A stretch of DNA of 26,043 nt. Source: Candidatus Glassiibacteriota bacterium. Lineage in GTDB: Bacteria > Gemmatimonadota > Glassbacteria > GWA2-58-10. The position numbers and the translations under genes were made by a program. Every line of letters begins with the position of its first letter. Position 1 is the stretch's first letter. Shown piece after piece: positions 1-6,562 of this stretch. The stretch is from assembly GCA_016934095.1 (NCBI GenBank), contig JAFGTO010000304.1, positions 1 to 26,043 on the forward strand, given 5' to 3'. The notes beneath the pieces were generated by a model. The model had not been told where the DNA came from, made no database searches, and saw only the letters and a list, made by a program, of their open reading frames with translations.

Positions 1-533
1 ACTATCAGGCCGCGCTGCCCCTTGCCGATCGGCGAGACCAGGTCGATCACCCGCATAGAGATGTCGCCGGCCTTGTTCTCGAGCTGCAGGTGCTCATCCG
101 GGAACAGCGGGGTCAGGTTGTCGAAAAGGATTTTCTGCTTGGCCTTTTCGGGGTCCTCGAAATTCACCGCTTCCACTTTCAACAGCGCCAGGTACCGCTC
201 GCCTTCCTTGGGCGGGCGCACCCTGCCGTGGATGGTGTCTCCCGTGCGCAGGTCGAAACGCTTGATCTGGCTGGGAGAGACATAGATATCATCCGGGCCG
301 TAGAAATAGTTCCAGTCTTGCGAGCGCAGGAACCCATAGCCCTCAGGCAGGATTTCCAGCACTCCCTCGCCGCGCAGCACGACATTGTTGTCGAGCAGGT
401 TTTGTTCGATCAGGAAAATCAGGTCCTGCTTGCGCAGGCCGGCGAAGTTGTTGAGATTGAGATCCATGGCCATGTTGTGCAAATCGGTGATGGACTTGGA
501 TTTCATCTCTCCAATGTCAATGATTTCTTCCAC
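1..533 (-). CDS. rho: Transcription termination factor Rho, N-terminal part (runs off the window)
   Basis: Reading the minus strand from the GTG at 533 gives 177 complete codons before the window edge. Residues 11-50 match the Rho N-terminal helical domain (GLRKQDLIF). Residues 55-125 match the cold-shock-like primary RNA-binding domain, with YGFLR, GPDDIYVSPSQI and RPPKEGERY; the aromatic residues that stack on C-rich RNA in E. coli Rho are all present. The visible end, SPIGKGQRGLI, is the lead-in to the Walker A loop, so the ATPase domain lies to the left. The start is GTG, preceded by AAGGAG at a 9-nt spacing. Rho is the hexameric RNA helicase that ends transcription of untranslated RNA. 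No N-terminal insertion is seen, unlike Rho of many actinobacteria and Bacteroidetes. Identity is close to certain. Confidence 0.97.
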   Translation of the reverse strand, partial: MEEIIDIGEMKSKSITDLHNMAMDLNLNNFAGLRKQDLIFLIEQNLLDNNVVLRGEGVLEILPEGYGFLRSQDWNYFYGPDDIYVSPSQIKRFDLRTGDTIHGRVRPPKEGERYLALLKVEAVNFEDPEKAKQKILFDNLTPLFPDEHLQLENKAGDISMRVIDLVSPIGKGQRGLI

Positions 534-562
534 TGAAGGATACTCCTTGCATTAGAGGTATA

Positions 563-607
563 GCCGGCGGGAAGAATAAGACCGTGTCGGGAGCGATTCC
601 CGCCGGC
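563..607 (-). promoter_or_regulatory. Stem-loop in the rho mRNA leader
   Basis: GCCGGCGGGAA (563-573) and TTCCCGCCGGC (597-607) are perfect 11-bp inverted arms with a 23-nt loop. The structure lies 30 nt upstream of the rho GTG on the transcribed strand. It has no U-tract, so it is not an ordinary intrinsic terminator. Rho is known to control its own leader in several bacteria; a role of this kind is an inference. Confidence 0.55.
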
Positions 608-635
608 CGGCAGTTAGAGTCAGTCAGGTTGAAAT

Positions 636-676
636 ATTATAAGATAATGCAGGCAGTACGGGGTCCACTGCATTAT
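636..676 (-). promoter_or_regulatory. Candidate rho promoter with overlapping dyad
   Basis: On the minus strand a perfect TATAAT lies at 641-636, about 100 nt before the rho start. No good -35 is found at 16-18 bp. Directly upstream is a perfect 9-bp dyad, ATAATGCAG (644-652) and CTGCATTAT (668-676), separated by 15 bp. It covers the spacer and -35 positions, where an activator or repressor could bind. The -10 is clear; the regulator is unknown. Confidence 0.4.
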
Positions 677-937
677 GAGTATGCAGCGGACAACCGCTGC
701 TCCGGCAAGCCACTTTAAAAAGGCTTTATCCGAATCCCAAGCTGAAAAGGTAAGTCTCGGGGAATTATTTTCTTGAAATAGGTCCTGAAATCCGGGGGGT
801 TTCTTTCTGGGTTTGGTAAAAGTCAACTAAAGGCGGATTCCGTTCCACGACCGGTTCCGATCATCCCCATCCGCTCCAAGGCTTAATCAGAATGCGTCGA
901 ATCCAAAACGACTTTTCTGGTAAATCTATTGTACTAA

Positions 938-983
938 AGGGGCGTTGAAATAAAACCTCAACGCCCCGTGGTGGAATTTATTG
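938..983 (+). repeat. 46-bp hairpin repeat, copy 1
   Basis: GGGGCGTTGA (939-948) pairs perfectly with TCAACGCCCC (958-967) around a 9-nt loop. The stem and a 3' tail ending in AATTTATTG match 20727-20772 over 46 positions with 5 differences. The matching tail outside the stem shows common descent and not only a similar fold. Copy 1 does not follow a recognisable gene. Confidence 0.8.
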
Positions 984-990
984 CTTCATG

Positions 991-1110
991 GGCTGTCAAG
1001 GGCAAGGCAAGCAGTTTCCAGTGTAACTGTAAGAATTTTAATATGTTATGCAATTGAGGTTTTCTCGCCTCATTTTGTTGTCACAAGAGAGGAAACGGCC
1101 CTTGACAGCC
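991..1110. repeat. Inverted repeat with perfect 13-bp arms
   Basis: GGCTGTCAAGGGC (991-1003) is the exact reverse complement of GCCCTTGACAGCC (1098-1110). The 94-nt interior contains a small stem, TGAGG (1055-1059) with CCTCA (1068-1072). The right arm contains the TTGACA of a candidate promoter. An 11-base part of the left arm, GGGCTGTCAAG, recurs just after mutS at 9238. It could be a small structured RNA, the relic of a short mobile element, or a regulatory dyad; I do not recognise an RNA family. Confidence 0.6.
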
Positions 1111-1131
1111 TTTATACCCTAAAACTTTAAT
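1102..1131 (+). promoter_or_regulatory. Candidate sigma70 promoter
   Basis: TTGACA (1102-1107), an 18-bp spacer, then TTTAAT (1126-1131). The -35 is consensus and the -10 matches 5 of 6. It would transcribe rightward through a 22-codon ORF and possibly into the 1447 gene. Confidence 0.4.
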
Positions 1132-1176
1132 ATTTCAATGCGCTTCTAATATGGCAGGTCATAAGATAAAGGAAAG

Positions 1177-1245
1177 ATGTCTGCCCAAGGCCAGGAAAAT
1201 CAAGAAATCACTCGGGAATATACGAGATCTAACGACGAGCGGTAG
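1177..1245 (+). CDS. Possible 22-residue small protein
   Basis: An ATG at 1177 follows AAAGGAAAG within a few bases and reads 22 codons to TAG at 1243. The predicted peptide is polar (MSAQGQENQE at its start) with no membrane segment and no cysteines. It lies about 45 bp downstream of the TTGACA/TTTAAT promoter candidate. Only the ribosome binding site and the promoter support it; such an ORF can easily arise by chance. Confidence 0.2.
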   Translation: MSAQGQENQEITREYTRSNDER

Positions 1246-1327
1246 ATATCTATAGAAAAGCAGTATTGTGAGGAATCTTGGCACTAAATTATAATTTGAT
1301 TAGGAAATTATGTCAAGGGTTTTGCAA

Positions 1328-1371
1328 TTTTTTTAAAAAAACTTGTCCCGGACAGGCAAGTCGGTTACAAT
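1328..1371 (+). promoter_or_regulatory. Candidate promoter with UP-like A/T tract for the 1447 gene
   Basis: Seven T then seven A (1328-1341) lie directly upstream of TTGTCC (1343-1348), a 17-bp spacer and TACAAT (1366-1371). The A/T block is placed like an UP element. A short perfect palindrome, TGTCCCGGACA (1344-1354), overlaps the -35 and could be an operator. The start site would be near 1378, giving a leader of about 70 nt for the 1447 gene. Confidence 0.5.
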
Positions 1372-1446
1372 TTCTATATCGGGGTATCATTCTTGCGGGT
1401 AAAAGGGTTAACGTTTTCTTCACAAAAAAGGTGCCGGTAGCTGACA

Positions 1447-3057
1447 ATGGACGAGAAACGCAAGAGGATTTTCGGTTTTGCCGAGAAGCTGGGCCTGGCA
1501 ATAGTGGCCGTGCTGGTCATTATACGGCTGTTTTTCTGGGACCTGCTGAGGCAGAACCCGCTGCTCTCCGGGATTATCTTTGCCGTGGTGATAATTGCGG
1601 CAGTCGGGTTCTGGGTCCGGCGCAATTTCAAGCTGGTCGGCAAGAAATCGAGAAAGTCGGGTGAGGTCCAGGCCAAGCTCGAGGGTATCCTCAACACCAT
1701 GTTCCGGCCGAAAGGCTATGACATCATGGAACTGCCCCGGGTCGATGAGCAGCGGGTATGCTGGGCCGTAATCAGGGACTCTCAGGGGATCAGGGTCGTG
1801 GTCGAGTATTTCGAGATCTCCATGGGCGAGCTGATTACTCCCGAGCAGCTGCAGTCCCTGGTACAGCGGATGAACATGGATGGCTCACCCAAGGGAGTGT
1901 GCCTGACGACCGGCTTTTTCGACCAGGAAGCGCTGGATTTCGCCAGGGAGCATAATATCCTGACCAAGGATGGAGACCAGCTGCTGGAGATGATACACCA
2001 GGTCGAGGAAGGTTATGTCCCGGGGAAGGAATATTTTTGCCGGTACTGTGGCTCAAAGCTCGAGCCGAACAAGGACATAACCGGCCTGCTGGAGTGCCTG
2101 AATCCAGATTGCAGGAAAACCTATTCGACCGAGGAGCTGGAAGAGGAGCAGAAGATTGCCCTCGGAGACCTCAAAACGTTCAATATCAACTGCTACAATT
2201 GTGGACGGCCGGTTCAGATCGATACCACGATGAACGGTCTGATGGAATGCCCCTACGATGACTGTTCCTGGGTCATCAATGTCGACAACGAGCTGCTGGC
2301 CCTGCGCGGCGGGCACGACAGGAAGATCCTGGAGCGGCTGACCGAGATCAAGTGCCCCAAGTGCGACAAGATGATAAAAGTCCCCGCCGATGCAGAAGGC
2401 CTGATGGAATGTCCCTGCGAGGAAAAATGGATCATCGATGTGGGCGCGGCCCTGGGCGAGCGGGCCCAGGCACAGGTGGCCGAGAGCCTGGAAGGCGAAG
2501 AAGAGGCTGCGGAAGCTGAAACGCCGCCGCCGCGGTCCGGGGAGAGGAGTATCCAGTTCGTGGCGGCCACCGCTTCCGAGAGGCAATCCTACGGCTTGCG
2601 CAACTCCGGCGGGGAAAAGGGTGCGGCCGGAGCCGAGCCGGACAGCACTGAGGCTGCGCCGCAGCAGGCCGCAGCGGAAAACGCTGCCGGGGAGACCGCT
2701 CAGCCGGATGAGGCCAGGGCCGAAGAGGCACAGGCTGCAGCGGGACTGGAGTTGTACTCCCAGGAGGGAGAAGTCTCCGACAGCGAGACGGAGGATGAAG
2801 TGATGGTCGATTGCCCGGGCTGCGGAGCCGGCGTGCCGGCCCGGCTCGCTGAATGCCCGGTCTGTCATACCACGCTGGAGCAGGAAGCAGTGGCCGGGGC
2901 TTCAACAGGGGGTCTCCAGCCGCCGGCCGCGGGAGCCGCCAGCGGTCAGGTGACTCACCGGCTTGCCTACATGAAGATGAGTACAGGAGGGCTGTTGATC
3001 TTTTTCCTGATCTCGATCAGTGCGTTTCTCACTTTTGTCTATTTCATCACTCGTTAA
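1447..3057 (+). CDS. Membrane protein with Mrr-like domain and four zinc ribbons
   Basis: The 536-residue protein starts with two hydrophobic segments (about 15-31 and 38-56). Residues 75-185 resemble the restriction-endonuclease-like fold of Mrr: KGYDIMELPRVD, a central strand RVVVEYFE, then KGVCLTTGFF, EALDFAREHNI and DGDQLLEMI. Zinc ribbons follow at C198/C201-C217/C222, C249/C252-C268/C273 and C303/C306-C322/C324. A long acidic, Ala/Glu/Pro-rich linker (340-450) leads to a fourth ribbon (C456/C459-C470/C473) and a C-terminal membrane segment (514-534). The (E/Q)xK position of the nuclease motif reads E120-Y-F122, so the catalytic lysine looks lost. That suggests a binding or scaffold role and not cleavage. 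The ribosome site is weak (AAAGGTG, 13 nt before the ATG). Function is unknown; the domain call is a by-eye inference. Confidence 0.8.
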   Translation: MDEKRKRIFGFAEKLGLAIVAVLVIIRLFFWDLLRQNPLLSGIIFAVVIIAAVGFWVRRNFKLVGKKSRKSGEVQAKLEGILNTMFRPKGYDIMELPRVDEQRVCWAVIRDSQGIRVVVEYFEISMGELITPEQLQSLVQRMNMDGSPKGVCLTTGFFDQEALDFAREHNILTKDGDQLLEMIHQVEEGYVPGKEYFCRYCGSKLEPNKDITGLLECLNPDCRKTYSTEELEEEQKIALGDLKTFNINCYNCGRPVQIDTTMNGLMECPYDDCSWVINVDNELLALRGGHDRKILERLTEIKCPKCDKMIKVPADAEGLMECPCEEKWIIDVGAALGERAQAQVAESLEGEEEAAEAETPPPRSGERSIQFVAATASERQSYGLRNSGGEKGAAGAEPDSTEAAPQQAAAENAAGETAQPDEARAEEAQAAAGLELYSQEGEVSDSETEDEVMVDCPGCGAGVPARLAECPVCHTTLEQEAVAGASTGGLQPPAAGAASGQVTHRLAYMKMSTGGLLIFFLISISAFLTFVYFITR

Positions 3058-3113
3058 ATGCAGGGGCTTTCAGGGCCTTTTTCCGTTTTGAGGAGATAAC
3101 CCGGGGAGTTGAT

Positions 3114-3449
3114 ATGGAAAGCAGCAAAAAAGTGATCAAGGCGGCCAGCCTGGAAAAAATGGGGGCCAGGGTCGAAACCGTAGATCTCGGCGGCAGGAAG
3201 TTTACCGAGAGAGTTTTCAAGAGCATGCCTGTGGATGAAAACCCGGTGGAAATGGAGGAAGCCGGGCCGGAAGAACCCGCTGCCGCCGGACCCGAAGCCG
3301 CAGGGGCCGGAGAAGGCGAGTCCGCAGCCGGGGAGCAGCCGGAACAGGTAAAGCTCGAGCGCTTTCACGATGAGGAAGGCGTGCTGATCGGTCTGCGGGT
3401 GACCTGCAAGTGCGGGGAGGTGATCGACCTGGAGTTCACCCGCGACTGA
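3114..3449 (+). CDS. Small hypothetical protein with a C-terminal CxC motif
   Basis: This 111-residue protein is not recognised. The frame is open further upstream, but GGGGAG at 3103-3108 sits 5 nt before the ATG at 3114, so I chose that start. The N-terminal 40 residues are basic and mixed (KKVIKAASLEKMGARVE). The middle is a low-complexity acidic Ala/Gly/Glu/Pro linker. The end is compact, with RVTCKCGEVIDLEF. A single CxC pair is too little for a zinc ribbon alone but could bind metal in a dimer. It starts 56 bp after the stop of the zinc-ribbon membrane protein, and both have the same kind of acidic linker, so co-transcription and a shared task are possible. A GGGAGC/GCTCCC stem at 3496-3517 follows without a T-run. 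Confidence 0.65.
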   Translation: MESSKKVIKAASLEKMGARVETVDLGGRKFTERVFKSMPVDENPVEMEEAGPEEPAAAGPEAAGAGEGESAAGEQPEQVKLERFHDEEGVLIGLRVTCKCGEVIDLEFTRD

Positions 3450-3730
3450 AAAAACCCATCTGCGTTCTTGAAACGGCCAGTGGCTCTGCAGCAAGGGGAG
3501 CCTTTCCCGGTGCTCCCGGCCCGGCCGGTAAAAAGAGCCTTGCACAGGCTGACGCGCGGGGTATATTGTAAGAGGAGGGACTAAAGAACGCCGTTTTTAC
3601 TGCCCGCCTGAAAAAAAGGGAACAATCTGAGAGCGAGCCTTGTATTTAAGGTAAGAACAGCTACCTGCCAGATAAATACCTGTTTCCGGAGTTACAGCTT
3701 AATTTAAATATTTTGTGAGGATTGGCTTAA

Positions 3731-4285
3731 ATGAATTGCCGGAGTTTTTTGCGCTATTTTTCCGCCTATCTCGAAGGTGAGCTGGAAGGTGAAAGACTTA
3801 CCGAAAGCGAAGCTCACCTCGAGCGGTGCGAGAAATGCGCCCGACGGGTAAAAGCTTACCGTCAGGGCCTCACTCACCTTCACGACCTGCCCGCTGTCGA
3901 ACCGCCGCCGGATCTTTACTTCCGTGTCAAGAGAGCTTCATACGCCGGTGCAGCCTCAACCGGCTTGGGTACCCGCAGGCTCCGCCTGATGATTCCCGCA
4001 GCCGCGGCCGCGGTGATCACCCTGGCTGTTGCGCTATTTTTTATCGACACCGGAAACGAGCGGCAGCTCCGCTACGGGATGAGCGCGGCGGATTCCACCG
4101 TTGACGTGGTCAATTACCACCCGGCCGGTGAATTCCACTCAAGAGACCGGCTGGGTGCAAAACGGCAGGCCAGGCAGGTGATGCTGGCTTCCTATGCCGT
4201 TCCCGAGGACGAGCCTGCTTTCAGCTACCCGGTCCATACCAGGCCGGTCTTTGTCCTGAGCGGGGTGGCCGAGAGCGGAGAGTAG
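3731..4285 (+). CDS. Anti-sigma factor with N-terminal zinc finger (zf-HC2 type)
   Basis: The 184-residue protein opens with C3 and then H29-x3-C33-x2-C36 (HLERCEKC), the HCC zinc-binding anti-sigma signature, within a 40-residue helical region. One membrane segment lies at about 86-106. The C-terminal 78 residues would be periplasmic, as in RsiW/RseA-like anti-sigma factors that hold an ECF sigma factor at the membrane. No sigma gene lies next to it in the window, which is unusual because the two are normally adjacent. GTGAGGA lies about 9 nt before the ATG. The gene is monocistronic and ends with a strong terminator. The sensor half shows no known domain. Confidence 0.8.
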   Translation: MNCRSFLRYFSAYLEGELEGERLTESEAHLERCEKCARRVKAYRQGLTHLHDLPAVEPPPDLYFRVKRASYAGAASTGLGTRRLRLMIPAAAAAVITLAVALFFIDTGNERQLRYGMSAADSTVDVVNYHPAGEFHSRDRLGAKRQARQVMLASYAVPEDEPAFSYPVHTRPVFVLSGVAESGE

Positions 4286-4338
4286 CTTCCAGGGCATAAC
4301 CGGATAAATCTCAAAAAAATTGTCTGGATTTAATGAAG

Positions 4339-4377
4339 GGCGGTATCACCCGGCTGTGCGGGTGGGCCGCCTTTTTT
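4339..4377 (+). terminator. Intrinsic terminator after the anti-sigma gene
   Basis: GGCGG (4339-4343) pairs with CCGCC (4367-4371), with an inner stem CACCCG/CGGGTG around GCTGTG, followed by six T (4372-4377). It is a textbook Rho-independent terminator that separates the anti-sigma gene from the holA operon. Confidence 0.9.
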
Positions 4378-4428
4378 ATTTGGTGTCCGGCTGCGGACCC
4401 GTTCGGGCCTCAATGAGGATCTTTACTC

Positions 4429-4458
4429 TTGAGTCGCGCCGGTGGAGATCCTTATATT
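4429..4458 (+). promoter_or_regulatory. Candidate promoter of the holA operon
   Basis: TTGAGT (4429-4434), an 18-bp spacer, then TATATT (4453-4458). It lies between the terminator and holA, and the start site would be near 4465, about 60 nt before the holA ATG. AGGATCT (4415-4421) and AGATCCT form a 7-bp dyad around the -35. Confidence 0.45.
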
Positions 4459-4526
4459 AAACGGTAAGTGCCGGAAATACGTTTTTGTATTTCATTTATA
4501 GTAATGGCAGGTCCCAGGGAGGGCGG

Positions 4527-5564
4527 ATGCCGAAAGTCGCTTATTCCGGGCTGGTCAGCCGGGCCGGAAACGGCGTGTTCGCGAGGGTGTATTTTTTTCA
4601 CGGGGAGGAGAAATTCCTCACCGGGCAGGCGGTGGACACCATCCTCGGGCAGGCGGTGGACCAGGCCACCCGGGATTTCAATTTCGACCGCTTTCACGGC
4701 GCGGACCTGGATGCGAGCAGGTTGGCCACAGTGCTCAGCACTCCGCCGATGATGGCGCCCAGGCGGGTGGTGCTGATCCGCGACCTGGAAAAAGTGCAGC
4801 CCAGGGTGAAACAGTACCTGACAGACTATGCGGAAAATCCCGCTGACACCACCGTGCTGGTCCTGGCCGCCGGAGAGCGTATCCGCATCGACCAGAAAAA
4901 GAAGTCGCCGAAATGGGCGGCCAGGCTCGAGGAGGCGGCGGACACAGTGCTGTTCTGGCCGCTCAGGGAGGCCGAGCTTATCCGCTGGATTGTCGGCCGG
5001 GCACAGCACCGGGGCAAGAGCATAACCGCGCGGGATGCATTCGAGCTCTACATCCGGGCCGGGGGGGCGCTGGCCCGCCTGGACGATGAGCTGGAGAAGC
5101 TCTCGATCTTTTGCGGGGAGCGGCCGGAGATCACAGCCGATGATATCCGCGGCATGACCGGTATCGAGAGCGGCGGCACGGTTTTCGACTGGGTCGACCA
5201 CCTGGCCGAGGGCGGGGTGCTCAAGGCGAACGAGCTGAGCTCGCACCTGGTCTCACACGGGGAGTCGGCCGTGAACGCGGTAGCCCTGGCGGGCAGGCAT
5301 TTCATGACCCTGGGCCGGATCAGGGAGATGCTGGCCCAGCGCATTCCCGACAGGACGATCAAGCTTAAGCTGGGCCTGATCCAGAGGCCTGCCGAGGCAG
5401 TGCAAAAAATGTTCGGACAGGCCCGCGCGCTGACACCTGCCAGGCTGGAGAGGGCGCTGGAGCTGCTGCTCGAGACCGACCTGAAACTCAAGTCGAGCCG
5501 TTTCAGCGACAGGCTTATCCTGGAAGAGCTGGGGTTCCGCTTCCAGCGGGAGGTGCTGGGATGA
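4527..5564 (+). CDS. holA: DNA polymerase III delta subunit
   Basis: The 345-residue protein matches the clamp-loader delta subunit: YFFHGEEKFL near the N terminus (the HolA GxExFL lead-in), PPMMAPRRVVLIRDLEKV, VLVLAAGERIRIDQKKK, and in the collar region GGALARLDDELEKLSIFCG and LLETDLKLKSS near the C terminus. Delta opens the beta sliding clamp during loading. An in-frame ATG exists at 4485, but GGGAGG at 4517-4522 lies 4 nt before the ATG at 4527, which gives the usual length. It overlaps the next gene by 4 bp (ATGA), so translation is coupled. I am confident of the family, as the delta fold and order of motifs fit throughout. Confidence 0.92.
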   Translation: MPKVAYSGLVSRAGNGVFARVYFFHGEEKFLTGQAVDTILGQAVDQATRDFNFDRFHGADLDASRLATVLSTPPMMAPRRVVLIRDLEKVQPRVKQYLTDYAENPADTTVLVLAAGERIRIDQKKKSPKWAARLEEAADTVLFWPLREAELIRWIVGRAQHRGKSITARDAFELYIRAGGALARLDDELEKLSIFCGERPEITADDIRGMTGIESGGTVFDWVDHLAEGGVLKANELSSHLVSHGESAVNAVALAGRHFMTLGRIREMLAQRIPDRTIKLKLGLIQRPAEAVQKMFGQARALTPARLERALELLLETDLKLKSSRFSDRLILEELGFRFQREVLG

Positions 5565-6550
5565 AGCGGGCAGGCGGTATACCGGTCTGTCTGATCGCCG
5601 CTGCGGCCTTTCTCGGTGCGGCTGCGCTGCGGCTGGAGGCCCAGGACATGCTGGAGGTGGCGCGGGGCCAGATGGCCGCGGGTCATGCGGCGGACGCCCG
5701 CGTGCTGGTGGAAAACGCCCTGCGGGCGGCATCTTCCCCGGAGCAGCGCAACCGGGCGCTGCTTTACCGGGCTTGCCTGGAAACCGATGGGGACTCCGCT
5801 TTCTCCAGGCTCGAGCTGGTCTGCGGGATGGCCGCAGGGCAGGCCGAGGCGGTGATCGCAGGAGAGCGCCTAGGGGACCTGGCTTTTTCCAGGGGAGACT
5901 ACACCCGGGCGCGGGAGAGCTGGCTGCTGGCGGCCGAGGCAGCCGGAAGCCCGGAGAACAGGCAGAGCGCACTGGCCAAGGCCGCCCGCGCCGAGTTGCG
6001 GATGAAGTATCCCCGGCAGGCGGTCGGGACCCTGGAGCGTGCGCTGGCCATGGGCCAGAGCGCCAGTTCGGGTATGCTGCACTATTACTGCGGGGAGGCC
6101 CTGCAGGCGGCCGGGGACAGGGACAAGGCGGCCCAGCATTACCTGGTCGCTTACCAGAGTCCCGGGGACCCTTACCAGCTTGCCGCACTCTACAGGCTGG
6201 TGGAATTCTACGGGCAGGGCGGCGGCAAGGCCGCCCGCCAGTGGCGGGACCGCCTGGCCCAAAGCGCCGCAGGCTCGGTTTTCGGCCCGGCTGCTGGCAC
6301 TGCCGTCAGCCCGCCGCAGGCAGCCCCGGGCGGTTACAGCATCCAGCTCGGTGCTTTTTCGTCCCTGGCCCGCGCCGAGGCCCATGCCGCCGGCTTGAGG
6401 AAACAGGGCTTCGACCCGGCGGTGCTGCCTGCAGGGGCCGACAAGCTCTACCGGGTGCGGATAGTCGGCCTGAAAAGCCGCCGCGAGGCGGACAGGCTGA
6501 TCGAGAAGCTGAAAAAAAAGGGCATTTCCTACCAACTCATTTCCCCCTGA
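5561..6550 (+). CDS. Secreted TPR-like protein with C-terminal SPOR domain
   Basis: The 329-residue protein has a Sec signal peptide (about 1-27, ending LRLEAQ). Residues 30-240 are helical repeats rich in Ala and Arg with TPR-like spacing (GDYTRARESWLLAAEAAGS, LHYYCGEALQAAGDRDKAA). Residues 258-329 form a SPOR domain: YSIQLGAFSSLARAEAHAAG, YRVRIVGLKSRREADRLIEK. SPOR domains bind denuded peptidoglycan glycans at division sites, so the protein probably acts in the periplasm on cell wall or envelope organisation. It sits between two DNA-maintenance genes: its ATG overlaps the holA stop and mutS starts 13 bp later. No catalytic motif is seen. YbgF/CpoB-like division proteins are the nearest analogues in layout. 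Confidence 0.85.
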   Translation: MKRAGGIPVCLIAAAAFLGAAALRLEAQDMLEVARGQMAAGHAADARVLVENALRAASSPEQRNRALLYRACLETDGDSAFSRLELVCGMAAGQAEAVIAGERLGDLAFSRGDYTRARESWLLAAEAAGSPENRQSALAKAARAELRMKYPRQAVGTLERALAMGQSASSGMLHYYCGEALQAAGDRDKAAQHYLVAYQSPGDPYQLAALYRLVEFYGQGGGKAARQWRDRLAQSAAGSVFGPAAGTAVSPPQAAPGGYSIQLGAFSSLARAEAHAAGLRKQGFDPAVLPAGADKLYRVRIVGLKSRREADRLIEKLKKKGISYQLISP

Positions 6551-6562
6551 GGTCTGGCCTCG

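Larger units (their letters stand above)
534..1446. other. A+T-rich intergenic region between rho and the 1447 gene
   Basis: The 0.9 kb between divergent genes has no convincing long ORF; the 68-codon minus-strand frame at 620-826 has no family features. It holds the rho leader and promoter, a 46-bp hairpin repeat, a 13-bp inverted repeat, two rightward promoter candidates and one 22-codon ORF, each listed separately. The stretch 677-937 shows nothing I can assign. Confidence 0.6.

Noticed and set aside
620..826. 68-codon minus-strand ORF upstream of rho
   Set aside because: It runs through the rho promoter and dyad region and has no ribosome site or family features.
534..1446. tRNA, tmRNA, SRP or 6S RNA
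   Set aside because: No T-loop, tag frame or known RNA motif could be recognised; the inverted repeat alone is not enough.
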